From the NCBI GenBank assembly GCA_016223045.1, contig JACRPT010000048.1:1-56709 (forward strand): DNA of 56,709 nt, given 5' to 3'. The translations under genes were made by a program, and so were the position numbers. Within the stretch, counting starts at the first letter, position 1. The number at the start of each line of letters is the position of its first letter. This document shows positions 24,901 through 32,181 of the stretch, piece after piece. The DNA comes from Candidatus Eiseniibacteriota bacterium (GTDB lineage Bacteria; Eisenbacteria; RBG-16-71-46). The notes beneath the pieces are model-generated. The model had not been told where the DNA came from. It was given only the letters and a program-made list of their open reading frames with translations, and made no database searches.

Positions 24901-26143
24901 GGCGAGCTGGGCCTCGAGCGGCTTCGAGGTGGTGCCGCAGAACCCCGACTACCACCTCAACGTCGAGCTGGCGCGCGCGCTGTTCTCGGATCCGCCGCAC
25001 GACCGCTACCTGGGCGATGCCGGCGCGCGCGTGGTGCTGGGCGAGGTCATAGGGCTCACGTTGCTCAACTACCTGCCCACGGTCTCGGGTTCCTCGTACG
25101 AGCGCGGCGTGGGGCTCACCTACAACCTGCTCGGCGACCCGGCCACGCAGGTCTCGATCGGCCCGCCGCAGGTCCTGGTCACCGCGAATGGACAGGCGGT
25201 GGTGAGCGGCCAGCCGGTGCGGCTCGGCAGCTCGGGCGACACGCTGCGGATCGAGGCCGACCTGGCTTCCAACACGCAGTTGAAGAGCCTCGCGTTCACC
25301 GCCACCGACGGCACGGGCACCTTCCCCGTGCCCGACACCGCGTACACGCTCACCCCCGCGTTCCCCGACACCGGCGCGGGGCGCTCGGGCGGGCGGCGCT
25401 TCCACCTGGTGTACCGCACCTCGCTGCGCACCGGCAGCTTCGCGTACGCGTTGCGCACCGTGGACCGCTACGACGTGGCGACCCAGTTCGACATCGTGTT
25501 CCAGTTCGAGACCCTGCTGCAGGACGAGGGCCGGCCGCTGCGCGCCGGCGACCCGGTGGCGCCCGGCGCGCGCTTGACCGTGCTCGTGCTCTCGCCGGGC
25601 GCGCTCGACCCGCAGGCCGACCTGGCGCTCACGGTGGACGGGCAGGTGCAGAGCTTCACCGCCACGCCGGCGCGCGGCGACCAGAGCGGGCGGCAGTGGC
25701 TGCTCGCCTGGGACCACGCGGCCTACGCGGCGGGCGCGCACACCGCGGGACTGAGCCTGCGCGGCGCCGCACCGATCCTGATGAGCTTCTCGGTGGCGTC
25801 GGGCATCCGGCTGGCGGACGCGATGGCCTTCCCCAACCCGTTCGAGGACGAGCTGGGGACGCGCTTCAGCTTCATGCTCCAGAGCGACGCGCCGGCCGAC
25901 CTGCTGATGCGGGTGTACACTGCGTCGGGCCGCCTGGCCTACGAGCGCGTGGAACGTGGGCTGCTCCCCGGCTACCACCAGTTGCCGTGGGACGGGCGCG
26001 ACGCGGAGGGGGCGAAGCTTGCGAACGGGATCTACTTCTACCGCCTGGTGGCGAAGAGCGCGACGGGCTCCACGACCTACGAAGGCCGGCTGGTCAAGCT
26101 GCGCAAGCCGCGGCGCGTCGCCGAGGTCACGCCCGCGCCCTGA
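21908..26143 (+). CDS. gingipain-like C25 cysteine peptidase with FlgD-like C-terminus
   Basis: A 1411-residue exported protease of peptidase family C25. The signal peptide is LLRATVLLLALLPALPARA. A pro-region of about 600 residues leads into the catalytic domain beginning at DYLLVVPEEFLPAVDPLVNL. This is followed by FLMLVGDGSEDGRHLLNGSG, the catalytic His928 in NYQGHANQ and the catalytic Cys966 in FSAFSCHVNG. This is the gingipain/PorU arrangement. After an Ig-like stretch, the last 95 residues form an FlgD-type domain (FPNPFEDELGTRF..., VYTASGRLAYE..., LANGIYFYRLVA) of the kind used for type IX sorting. It could be a secreted protease or, like PorU, a sortase that processes other C-terminal domains; PorU itself lacks this tail. 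The promoter at 21869 implies leaderless expression. Confidence 0.88.
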   Translation: MRPTQSLLRATVLLLALLPALPARAQPVRLLASDARGVTLRVDASAFALSAPEAEDRVRLLVPGFRAASEPGRPQLPFAQALLALPPGATARARVTGGEAEEERANVRLAIGPRPAFVDDPGGLGPTPSLEAVAPLADGPWPAAPVAVGEPFTLRGQRVVAVQVWPFRADEASSRLWIRRSLVVRVDFAGGAEPALAAPAEDRHWEPVFESALLNYEQGRRWREPAAGPAAGLSLFRGTALDRAALPAGIAASAAFDESEPEVRVRVDTTGVWGLDYDALAAQGYPAGVPVAEVSLHRHEFVQGATPPYVTLELPIEVDDANGNGVFDSGDRILAFVRSWAERSGASLPQREWGDGEVVYATRLRGGAGLRLPLRPGWRNASVTPLASYPWRQRWERSFGYYGFPNDTTTYDRFLWTPYTKSYYYRPDTIRFETNHLDTSRTVTFRGNWEGISSSTHFIWAQVKNASSQFTSVADSVLWFAKDPVTVTTVLHGSALSEGNTNTFRDWGKNSASPPDPNTNGYVSAGLNWFEATYWRSFRALRGYLDLNSADAADVFQVHALGFATDLIRVYDVTDPANPARVQVDPARIGPDGSGGYAVDFQDSTGAGQPRCYFAFDTPKSVPGALVTAVTRRRLEDNLAADYLLVVPEEFLPAVDPLVNLRRAQGLSVLVAPLESVNDEFNGGRRSKWAIKRLVRYAYEHWQSRFLMLVGDGSEDGRHLLNGSGTDWIPAPVIRGPVAVAEGLEIIPSDPWYGWCLNDDPNCYLQPLLIPQVFVGRLPANSLQQATDMISKIVANESFAADQVWRRRMVLLADDAYSGVSTFGGGGGGGSNNYCYHNYELRFRTLNEAIRRVVLDEAGLQQCFPEVMDLRSYLTTPALYIVNGPGDTCRTGAQTGTPNAESLLRAAFNPALFSRLNGGVTWWNYQGHANQYILSHEGFYRNQDGNQDRDNLMNDGKPFLFSAFSCHVNGFAVAHEADPSLGPAVGENLMTLANRGAVASWASSGFEVVPQNPDYHLNVELARALFSDPPHDRYLGDAGARVVLGEVIGLTLLNYLPTVSGSSYERGVGLTYNLLGDPATQVSIGPPQVLVTANGQAVVSGQPVRLGSSGDTLRIEADLASNTQLKSLAFTATDGTGTFPVPDTAYTLTPAFPDTGAGRSGGRRFHLVYRTSLRTGSFAYALRTVDRYDVATQFDIVFQFETLLQDEGRPLRAGDPVAPGARLTVLVLSPGALDPQADLALTVDGQVQSFTATPARGDQSGRQWLLAWDHAAYAAGAHTAGLSLRGAAPILMSFSVASGIRLADAMAFPNPFEDELGTRFSFMLQSDAPADLLMRVYTASGRLAYERVERGLLPGYHQLPWDGRDAEGAKLANGIYFYRLVAKSATGSTTYEGRLVKLRKPRRVAEVTPAP

Positions 26144-26159
26144 GCGGGCTCCCGCCGCG

Positions 26160-28361
26160 GTGCGCGCCGGCGGCACTTCGCGCATCGCGGCCGCGGCACC
26201 CGCCGGTGCGTCACACGTCGCCAGCGCGCCGAACGTCACTGGCGCTTCGCGCGTCACCCGCGCGCTCCACGTCGCCGGCGCCTCGCGCCTCGCGACCGCA
26301 CTCCTCGCCGCCGGCACGCTGCTGATCGCAGGTACGATGCTCGTCGCTGCGGCGGGCCTCGCCGCTCCCGCGCCGGCGAAGAAGCCCACGCGGCCGCCCG
26401 CGGTCCAGCCGGCGCCCGCCGTCCGGCCGGCGCCCGCGCATCCGCCCGCGCGGCTGCCCGAGGAGCGGCGTGCCACCGAGTGGGGCCTGGTGCTGCTCGC
26501 CGACACCATCCCGGCGGGACAGCTCTCGCCACTGCAGAAGATCGCCCGGGCCGAAGACCAGCGCGTCTGGGCGGACGGCACGCTCCGGCGCTTCCTCGCC
26601 GATCCGGGCGCCGTGGTGCGGCGGCGCGCCGCCCTCGCGGTGGGCCGGCTCCAGGACTCGACCGCCATCCCCGACCTGCTGCCGCTGCTCGCCGACAGCG
26701 ACCTCGAGGTCAGGCGCGAGGCCATCTTCGCGCTCGGCCAGATCGGGCTGGCGCAACCGGGGGCCGCGGCGCGGGCGCGCGGCACGCTGGAGAAGACGCT
26801 GCCCGGCGCCGACGCCGCGACCGCGGACCTCGCGCTCGAAGCGCTCGGCAAGCTCGGCGACCGGGGCGCGACGCCGCTGGTGGCCTCGTACCTGGAGAAC
26901 GCCGAGCCGCTGCTGCGCGGCGATGCCGCCGTGGCGCTGTGGCGGCTCGCCGACTCGACCGCGCTCGAGCCGCTGCTCGCGCACGTGGACGACCCCGACC
27001 CCGGCGTGCGCTGGCGCGCGATCTATGCGCTCGAGAAGATCGTGGATCCCGATCGCGTGGTGCTCATGGTCGTGCTCCACCTGGAGGACGCCGAGTGGCT
27101 GACCCGCGCCTACGCGGCACGCACGCTGGGCCGGCAGAAGTCGCCGCGCGCCACGGCCTACCTGCTCCAGCGGCTCGCCGAGGAAGGCGACGTGGGCGTG
27201 GCGGTGAACCTCCTGCGCGCGCTCCAGGCGATCGCGGACACCAGCTGCGGCTCGTGCGTGGGCGCGCTGGCGCGCCAGCTCGACGCGGCGCATCCCTACG
27301 TGCGGCTCGCCGCCGCCACCGCGCTCGCCGACCGCTTCGCCTGGTCCGCGGCGGACTCGGCCGGGCGGATGAACGCGCTGCGCAGGCTCGCGGACGCGGT
27401 GGCGAAGGACCAGGATGCCGCCACGCGCGGGGCCGCGGCGCGCGCGCTGCTCGCGCGGCGGGGCGAGGCGGCGCTGGCGGACGTGGAGCCGCTGCTCGCC
27501 GACAGCTCGCTCTACGCCCGCGTCGCGGTGATCGGCGCGCTCGCCGAGCTGCCCGAGGCGGCCGCGGCTCCGCTGCTCATGCCCCGGCTCGAGCCGGGCA
27601 CGCCGCTGTTCGAGCGCATGACGGCGGCCGAGGCGCTGGGACGGCTCCACGCGCGGGCGGCGTCACCGCGGTTGCGCGCCGCGCTCGCCGACACCGCGGT
27701 CCTGTTCGTGGCTGCGGCGGCCGCGGCGCTCGCCGACCTCGGCGACTCCACCGCGGTGCGCGATCTGGCGATCGCGTACGCGGCGCGCGCCGCCGACGCG
27801 GACGCCGACGCCCGCATCTCGATCCGCGACGCGCTGAGGACGCTGGCCGGCGGGGCCTTCGCCGACAGCGTCGAGCGCGCGCATCCCGCGCGCAACGCCG
27901 CGACCGCGTACGACTCGGCGTTCTTCGCGCCGCCCGACGTGAAGGGCGCGGTGCTCCACACCACCGCCGGGGACATCGAGTGGGCGTTCTACACCGAGGA
28001 GGCGCCGCAGACCGTGAAGAACTTCGCGCGGCTCGCGACCAGGGGCTACTTCGACGGCCTCTCCGTCCACCGCGTGGTGCCGAACTTCGTGATTCAGGAC
28101 GGCGACCCGACCGGCACCGGCTCGGGCGGCCCCGGCTACACCATCCGCTGCGAGGTCGACCGCCTGCGCTACGACCCCGGCATGGTCGGCATGGCGCTCT
28201 CCGGCAAGGACACCGGCGGCAGCCAGTGGTTCATCACGCACTCGCCGCAGATGCACCTGAACGGGCGCTACACCATCTTCGCGCACGTCACCCGGGGCAT
28301 GGACGTGGTACACCGCATCGTCCAGGGCGACCGGGTGGTGAAGGTCGAGCTGCTGAGGTAG
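26160..28361 (+). CDS. HEAT-repeat protein fused to a cyclophilin-type peptidyl-prolyl isomerase
   Basis: A protein of about 733 residues. The start is uncertain; GTG 26160, 16 nt after the C25 stop, keeps a plausible long signal or anchor region (LATALLAAGTLLIAGTMLVAAAG). Residues of about 130-560 are HEAT/PBS-lyase-like helical repeats (RRRAALAVGRLQDSTAIPDL, RREAIFALGQIG, RWRAIYALEKI and others). Residues 595-733 are a cyclophilin domain: GAVLHTTAGDIEWAF, FHR-like HRVVPNFVIQDGDPTGTG, GMALSGKDTGGSQWFITHSP, LNGRYTIFAHVTRGMDVV. The catalytic Arg and the QWFIT segment are kept, so isomerase activity is likely. This joins a binding scaffold to a foldase in the envelope and fits the cluster of secreted proteins and PpiC foldases. 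The Ala/Thr-rich N-terminus repeats short motifs. Confidence 0.82.
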   Translation: MRAGGTSRIAAAAPAGASHVASAPNVTGASRVTRALHVAGASRLATALLAAGTLLIAGTMLVAAAGLAAPAPAKKPTRPPAVQPAPAVRPAPAHPPARLPEERRATEWGLVLLADTIPAGQLSPLQKIARAEDQRVWADGTLRRFLADPGAVVRRRAALAVGRLQDSTAIPDLLPLLADSDLEVRREAIFALGQIGLAQPGAAARARGTLEKTLPGADAATADLALEALGKLGDRGATPLVASYLENAEPLLRGDAAVALWRLADSTALEPLLAHVDDPDPGVRWRAIYALEKIVDPDRVVLMVVLHLEDAEWLTRAYAARTLGRQKSPRATAYLLQRLAEEGDVGVAVNLLRALQAIADTSCGSCVGALARQLDAAHPYVRLAAATALADRFAWSAADSAGRMNALRRLADAVAKDQDAATRGAAARALLARRGEAALADVEPLLADSSLYARVAVIGALAELPEAAAAPLLMPRLEPGTPLFERMTAAEALGRLHARAASPRLRAALADTAVLFVAAAAAALADLGDSTAVRDLAIAYAARAADADADARISIRDALRTLAGGAFADSVERAHPARNAATAYDSAFFAPPDVKGAVLHTTAGDIEWAFYTEEAPQTVKNFARLATRGYFDGLSVHRVVPNFVIQDGDPTGTGSGGPGYTIRCEVDRLRYDPGMVGMALSGKDTGGSQWFITHSPQMHLNGRYTIFAHVTRGMDVVHRIVQGDRVVKVELLR

Positions 28362-28454
28362 CCGCGTCCCGCGCGGCCCGGCGGCGGTCTTGCACACATC
28401 ATGACGGTCCCGAGCGACCGAAGCGGCTGGGCACTCCTCTCGCCGCGTGCTCTT

Positions 28455-28552
28455 CGTGCCCCTCCAGAGCTTCCTGCTCGCCGTCTGACGGGCTGGCCGG
28501 TCCCTGGGTGCGCCCCCATCCCCACCGTGCCCCTCCAGAGCTTCCTGCTCGC
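28455..28552 (+). repeat. pair of 27-bp direct repeats
   Basis: CGTGCCCCTCCAGAGCTTCC plus seven more bases occurs identically at 28455-28481 and 28526-28552, 71 bp apart. Each copy is followed in the same reading phase by a TGA a few bases on. No gene was recognised around them. Confidence 0.7.
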
Positions 28553-28602
28553 GTTCTGAGCGTCCCTGCGTCGTCCCGACGACGCGACGCCGAGGATAGG
28601 AG

Positions 28603-28634
28603 AGACCCGCCGCCCCACGTGGCGGGCTCTTTCT
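28603..28634 (+). terminator. intrinsic terminator between convergent genes
   Basis: GAG-A-CCCGCC pairs with GGCGGG-CTC (with a bulged A) around a 9-nt loop and is followed by TTTCTCC. It likely ends the HEAT/cyclophilin transcript and may also act on the minus strand. Confidence 0.6.
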
Positions 28635-28698
28635 CCTCGGCGCGCGCTGCTCTGAAGCTGCGTGCGTTCGGGAGGCCCGGCGGACGCCGGGCCCCGCG

Positions 28699-29082
28699 CT
28701 ACCTGGTCGTGCTGGGAGCCGCCTGCCTGGCGACGACGAGCGCCTTGACCCTGGCGTACTCCTTCGCCGTCACGATCTTGTTCTTGAGCAGGTCGGTCCT
28801 GGCCTTGTACGGCCGGCCGGCGATGATCCTGTCGGCGATGGCATCACCGACGCCGGGGAGCTTCGCCAGGTCCTCCCGGGTGGCCGAGTTGAGGTCCACC
28901 TTCTCGACGGCCGGCTTGGCCGCCGGCTTGGACGCCGTCTTGTGCTCGGCAGGCTTCGCCGGGGCGGTGGCGGCGGGTGCCGCCTTCGCCGGCTCCGTGC
29001 TGCCGCCCTGGGCGAGGGCGAGCGGGGCCGCGAGGGCGGCCACGAACGCGCCGAGCGCGAGGAACGAGATGAAGCGCTTCAT
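28699..29082 (-). CDS. exported ComEA-like helix-hairpin-helix protein
   Basis: A 127-residue protein with a clear signal peptide (FISFLALGAFVAALAAPLALA), an Ala/Lys/Pro-rich linker of about 35 residues, and one ComEA-type HhH unit. That unit has VDLNSATREDLAKLPGVGD followed by ADRIIAGRPYKARTDLLKN, which binds DNA non-specifically in ComEA competence proteins. Many exported proteins of this size occur outside competence loci, so a periplasmic DNA-binding role is likely but competence is unproven; no other com genes are seen. GGAG lies 8 nt upstream of ATG 29082. The start overlaps the stop of the upstream His-rich ORF (ATGA), suggesting coupling if that ORF is real. Confidence 0.85.
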   Translation of the reverse strand: MKRFISFLALGAFVAALAAPLALAQGGSTEPAKAAPAATAPAKPAEHKTASKPAAKPAVEKVDLNSATREDLAKLPGVGDAIADRIIAGRPYKARTDLLKNKIVTAKEYARVKALVVARQAAPSTTR

Positions 29083-29840
29083 GGTGATTCTCCACGAGAG
29101 GGCATGGTGAGGCACGCCGCCGCGCCCTCCGGGCGGTCGGCGTGGGAGCGGCCGGGAAGCCTCTCCGGTCCTGCGGGAAACGTATGGAACAGGGCGGACG
29201 CGGCGGGCGTGCGCGGGCCGGGCTCCGCGGGGGGAGCAGGCGCGCGAGGTCCCGCGAGAAGCGCGCATGCGCTCGCGTGCTCGGGTCTGCCGGTGGATGG
29301 AGGGAGTGGGGACGCGGGCCGCAGGGTGATGCGGGGCCCGGCGTCAGAGACGGGGTGGAGGTCCGAGAAGGGGCTCGCGCGCGGCGGGCCACGGCTCGAA
29401 GTCACGGGGTCGTCGTAGTCCGAGATGGTCTCGTTCTGGCGCTCGTCGAGCTGCCTGACCGTGACGGCGAGCATGATCCCCTGCGCGGGCGCCGCCATCG
29501 CCTGGCGGCTGCTCGCGCGGGAGCCGGAGTGATGCCGGTGAGCGCGGATCCCGTGCGGGAGCGCCGCGCGGTGCTCCGAGCGGCGCGGTGCTGCCGGGTG
29601 CCGCGGCTGGCCGCCGGGGCGTTCGGCGGCATGGTGGTGCGCGTACCGGGCGAGCGCCGGATGGTGGCGCGCGCGATGGTGCAGCGGGTGGCGCGCGTGG
29701 GCGCGCTCTGCCGAGGCGGGCGTGCCGGTGTGCGCGGCGGGCGCGGTGACCACGACCATCGCGTGCGCCGGCAGCGCCTGCGCCGCGAGGGCGATGGCCG
29801 CGATCGAGACGATCCGCGCGATGCAACCGGTCGGCTTCAT
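29079..29840 (-). CDS. hypothetical exported His-rich protein
   Basis: A 253-residue ORF of uncertain reality. In its favour are an N-terminal signal peptide (IVSIAAIALAAQALPAHA), a -10-like TAGTAT about 63 nt upstream (29909-29904), and a stop that overlaps the next start by 4 nt. Residues of about 45-110 are His-rich (many HH, HHH and RH pairs), which could bind metal. The segment GIMLAVTVRQLDERQNETISDYDD near residue 120 looks like real protein. The last 100 residues are Pro/Ala/Gly-rich and less convincing, so a shorter gene or a frameshift is possible. No family is recognised, and no Shine-Dalgarno is seen at the start. Confidence 0.42.
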   Translation of the reverse strand: MKPTGCIARIVSIAAIALAAQALPAHAMVVVTAPAAHTGTPASAERAHARHPLHHRARHHPALARYAHHHAAERPGGQPRHPAAPRRSEHRAALPHGIRAHRHHSGSRASSRQAMAAPAQGIMLAVTVRQLDERQNETISDYDDPVTSSRGPPRASPFSDLHPVSDAGPRITLRPASPLPPSTGRPEHASACALLAGPRAPAPPAEPGPRTPAASALFHTFPAGPERLPGRSHADRPEGAAACLTMPSRGESP

Positions 29841-29903
29841 GTCCGTGTCGTTGGATTCCGGAGCGGCGCGGCGCGGTTCGCGCCGTCTCGTCCGGTGCGC
29901 CGC

Positions 29904-29909
29904 ATACTA
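29904..29909 (-). promoter_or_regulatory. -10-like element TAGTAT before the His-rich ORF
   Basis: TAGTAT on the minus strand stands 63 nt before ATG 29840 in an otherwise gene-free stretch (29841-30133). The -35 region is poor. Confidence 0.3.
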
Positions 29910-30133
29910 CACCTGTCCCGAACGCGTGAACGGACGCTCCGGGCGAGCGCAGCAAGGATTTGCGCGGGCCTGACGCGCTTCTTCAAGGGTCCGCAAAATC
30001 CTCGTGGCCAGGGCCCACCGGCTCGCGCGATTGCGGGAAGCTGCCGATTCCCCATGGCGTTCCGGCCGGCTGTGGGGTAGGAATGCGCGTCCGGTCGGGC
30101 TTCCGCCGTCGCTCCCACGGAGGTGTTCCAGCC

Positions 30134-31060
30134 TTGCGTCCGCGCTCCCTGTCACCCGCCGCCGCGCTCCTGTGCGCCGCTGCAATCCTCTACGCCGCCC
30201 CGGCCGGGGCGCAGCCGCCGCCCGCACCGTCGCCGGCCGTGCCGCCGGCGTACGCCGAGCCGCCCGCCGTCATGCTCCTCTACGCCGCCCCGGCCGGGGC
30301 GCAGCCGCGACCCGTGCTGCCGCCGGCCGTGCCGCCGGCGCACGCCGAGCCACCTGCCGCCGGGCTCCTGGCGACCCCGCGCGAGCCTGCCGGCAGCTTC
30401 TTCACCCGCGGCGACGCCTGGTTCGCCGCGGCCTCGGCCGCGGGCATCGCGGCAGCGGCCTTCGGCGACCGCTGGGCATACCGCGCGTCGCAGCGCAATG
30501 ACGGCCCGGGACTCCAGCGCGCCGCGCACCTGGCCGAACACCTCGGCAGTCCGGTCTACGTCGGCCCGGCGCTGCTCGCCGGCTGGGCGGCCGGGCGCTT
30601 CACCGGAGCGTCCGGTCTCTCGCAGGGCGCGGCGCGCGTGGGGGTGGCCGTGCTGGGCGCGGGGGCGCTCGCGGCGGGGCTCAAGCTCGCGGCGGGGCGC
30701 ACGCGGCCCTTCGAGACGCCCGACGACCCCGACGACTTCCACCCCTTCTCGGGGAAGAGCTCGTTCCCCTCGGGCCACGCGACCATCGCCTTCGCCGCGG
30801 CCGCCGCGGTGGACGGTGAGACGCGCGGGCGCTGGGTGCCGTGGCTGGCCTACCCGGCCGCGACCGCGGTGGCCTGGTCGCGCGTCCACGACCACGAGCA
30901 CTGGGCGAGCGACGTGGTGGCGGGCGCGGCGCTCGGCTTCTGGGCGGGGCGGAAGCTCGACGCGGCCGCGCGCGAGCATCGCGGGCTCTTCCGCGGCGCT
31001 CGCTTCCTCGTCAGGCGCTCGCGGCGCGGCTACCGCCTGGGGATCGAGACGCGGTTCTGA
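30134..31060 (+). CDS. PAP2-family membrane or periplasmic phosphatase
   Basis: A 308-residue protein with a signal sequence (SPAAALLCAAAILYAAPAGA), a Pro-rich region containing a 30-residue tandem duplication, and a PAP2 (phosphatidic acid phosphatase type 2) domain. All three PAP2 signature boxes are present: KLAAGRTRP (K...RP), SSFPSGHAT (PSGH) and SRVHDHEHWASDV (SR...H...D). The enzymes dephosphorylate lipid phosphates such as phosphatidate or undecaprenyl pyrophosphate at the membrane. TTG 30134 has GGAGGT 9 nt upstream and begins directly with the signal sequence. ATG 30083, which overlaps a -10-like TAGGAA, is the alternative. It faces the second purine nucleoside phosphorylase convergently. 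Confidence 0.85.
   Translation: MRPRSLSPAAALLCAAAILYAAPAGAQPPPAPSPAVPPAYAEPPAVMLLYAAPAGAQPRPVLPPAVPPAHAEPPAAGLLATPREPAGSFFTRGDAWFAAASAAGIAAAAFGDRWAYRASQRNDGPGLQRAAHLAEHLGSPVYVGPALLAGWAAGRFTGASGLSQGAARVGVAVLGAGALAAGLKLAAGRTRPFETPDDPDDFHPFSGKSSFPSGHATIAFAAAAAVDGETRGRWVPWLAYPAATAVAWSRVHDHEHWASDVVAGAALGFWAGRKLDAAAREHRGLFRGARFLVRRSRRGYRLGIETRF
30188..30367 (+). repeat. 90-bp tandem duplication in the PAP2 gene
   Basis: CTCTACGCCGCCCCGGCCGG and following sequence at 30188 recurs at 30278, 90 bp later and in frame. Each copy encodes LYAAPAGAQP...AVPPAxAEPPA, so the signal-peptide end is itself duplicated. Confidence 0.8.
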
Positions 31061-31139
31061 TCCGGGCGGCCGGGCGGCGCGGGTCGCGCCTTCCTCGAGG
31101 CGGCTCTCGCGGGATGCGGCCCGCGACCGGGCTGCTCCG

Positions 31140-31991
31140 CTACGCGCCCGCCAGTCCCTTCAGGTACTCCTCGAGCACCGTGCGCAGGCGCGACGCCACG
31201 CGGTCGGCCACCACGGTGACCTCGTCGTGGGCGAGCGGCCCGTCGGAGAGCCCGGTCGCACGGTTCGTGATGCACGAGATGCTCGCCGCCTCGCAGCCGA
31301 GCTGCGCCGCCAGCGACACCTCGTGCACGGTGCTCATGCACGCCACGTCAGCGCCCAGCGACGCGGCCATGCGCACCTCGGAGGCGGTCTCGTAGTTGGG
31401 GCCCAGCCCGCCCATCAGCACGCCCTGGTGCAGGCGCACGCCGGCGCGCAGCGCGGCCGCGAGCAGCGCGGCGCGCAGCCGCGGGCTGTAGGTCTCGCCG
31501 GCCGCACGGCCCAGGCGGCGCGCGGCCAGCTCCGCGCGGGTCAGGAGCCCGCGCTTGCCGATGAAGTTGATGTGGTCCACCGCCAGCATCAGGTCGCCCG
31601 GGCGGTACTCGGGGTTCATCGCGCCCACGGCGTTGGTGAACAGCAGCGTGCGCGCGCCGAGCGCGTGCATCACGCGCACCGCGAAGGTGACGCGGTCGAG
31701 CGGATAGCCCTCGTAGCGATGGCTGCGGCCCGCGAGCGCCGCCACCGGCACGCCCTGCCAGCGACCGAGCGCGAGGCGGCCGGCGTGGCCATGCACGGTG
31801 GAGCGCGGCCAGTGCGGCAGGTCGGCGGTGGCGAACGCGGTCGCATCGTCGAGCGCGTCCACCACGCCGCCCAGCCCGGATCCCAGCGTGAGCCCGACGC
31901 GGGGGGTGAGCGCGGTGCGCGCGCGGATGGCCGCGACCGCCTCGCGCACACGGGCGTCCAGGTCATGGGTGGGGAGGAGTTCGGCAGCCAT
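31140..31991 (-). CDS. purine nucleoside phosphorylase (second copy)
   Basis: A 283-residue trimeric-type PNP. Marks are VGLTLGSGLGG near residue 36, SHRYEGYPLDRV near 89, FTNAVGAMNPEY near 121, GPNYETASEVRMA near 192 and ISCITNRATGLSD near 230. The Asn in CITN is the residue that recognises 6-oxopurines in known PNPs, so inosine and guanosine are likely substrates. The usual STVPE is STVHE here. It stands downstream of nupQ on the same strand, separated by the Gly/His-rich gene, and completes a nucleoside import-and-cleavage set. ATG 31991 is chosen because a -10-like TAGATT lies between it and the longer start at 32054. That longer start has a good GGAGG, so the choice is not certain. Confidence 0.88.
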   Translation of the reverse strand: MAAELLPTHDLDARVREAVAAIRARTALTPRVGLTLGSGLGGVVDALDDATAFATADLPHWPRSTVHGHAGRLALGRWQGVPVAALAGRSHRYEGYPLDRVTFAVRVMHALGARTLLFTNAVGAMNPEYRPGDLMLAVDHINFIGKRGLLTRAELAARRLGRAAGETYSPRLRAALLAAALRAGVRLHQGVLMGGLGPNYETASEVRMAASLGADVACMSTVHEVSLAAQLGCEAASISCITNRATGLSDGPLAHDEVTVVADRVASRLRTVLEEYLKGLAGA

Positions 31992-32032
31992 GCGTTCGTG
32001 ATCCCTCTCGGGGGCGCAACCGACGGTGGGGG

Positions 32033-32038
32033 AATCTA
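32033..32038 (-). promoter_or_regulatory. -10-like element TAGATT before the second PNP gene
   Basis: TAGATT on the minus strand lies 41 nt before ATG 31991. There is no convincing -35 at 17-18 nt. Confidence 0.3.
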
Positions 32039-32181
32039 GCACGGACGCCTCCATCGGTCCCCTCCGTGATGCACCCGGGGCGGGCGCAGGGGCGGCGTGG
32101 TGGATGGTCGGATGCGGGCGCGGGCAGGGGCTGCTCGCGCTCGAAGGCGGTCAGGCGCCGCGCGCGAGCGGGCGCCTCCCC

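Larger units (their letters stand above)
28362..28698. other. non-coding gap between convergent genes
   Basis: The gap holds the 27-bp repeat pair, a perfect 7-bp hairpin (28568-28585, loop CCCG) and the terminator at 28603-28634. No gene is supported; several overlapping ORFs here are GC artefacts. Confidence 0.5.

Noticed and set aside
22643-26851. 1402-residue minus-strand ORF
   Set aside because: It is antisense to the C25 peptidase gene, with low-complexity sequence and no motif. The plus strand has signal peptide, catalytic residues and sorting domain.
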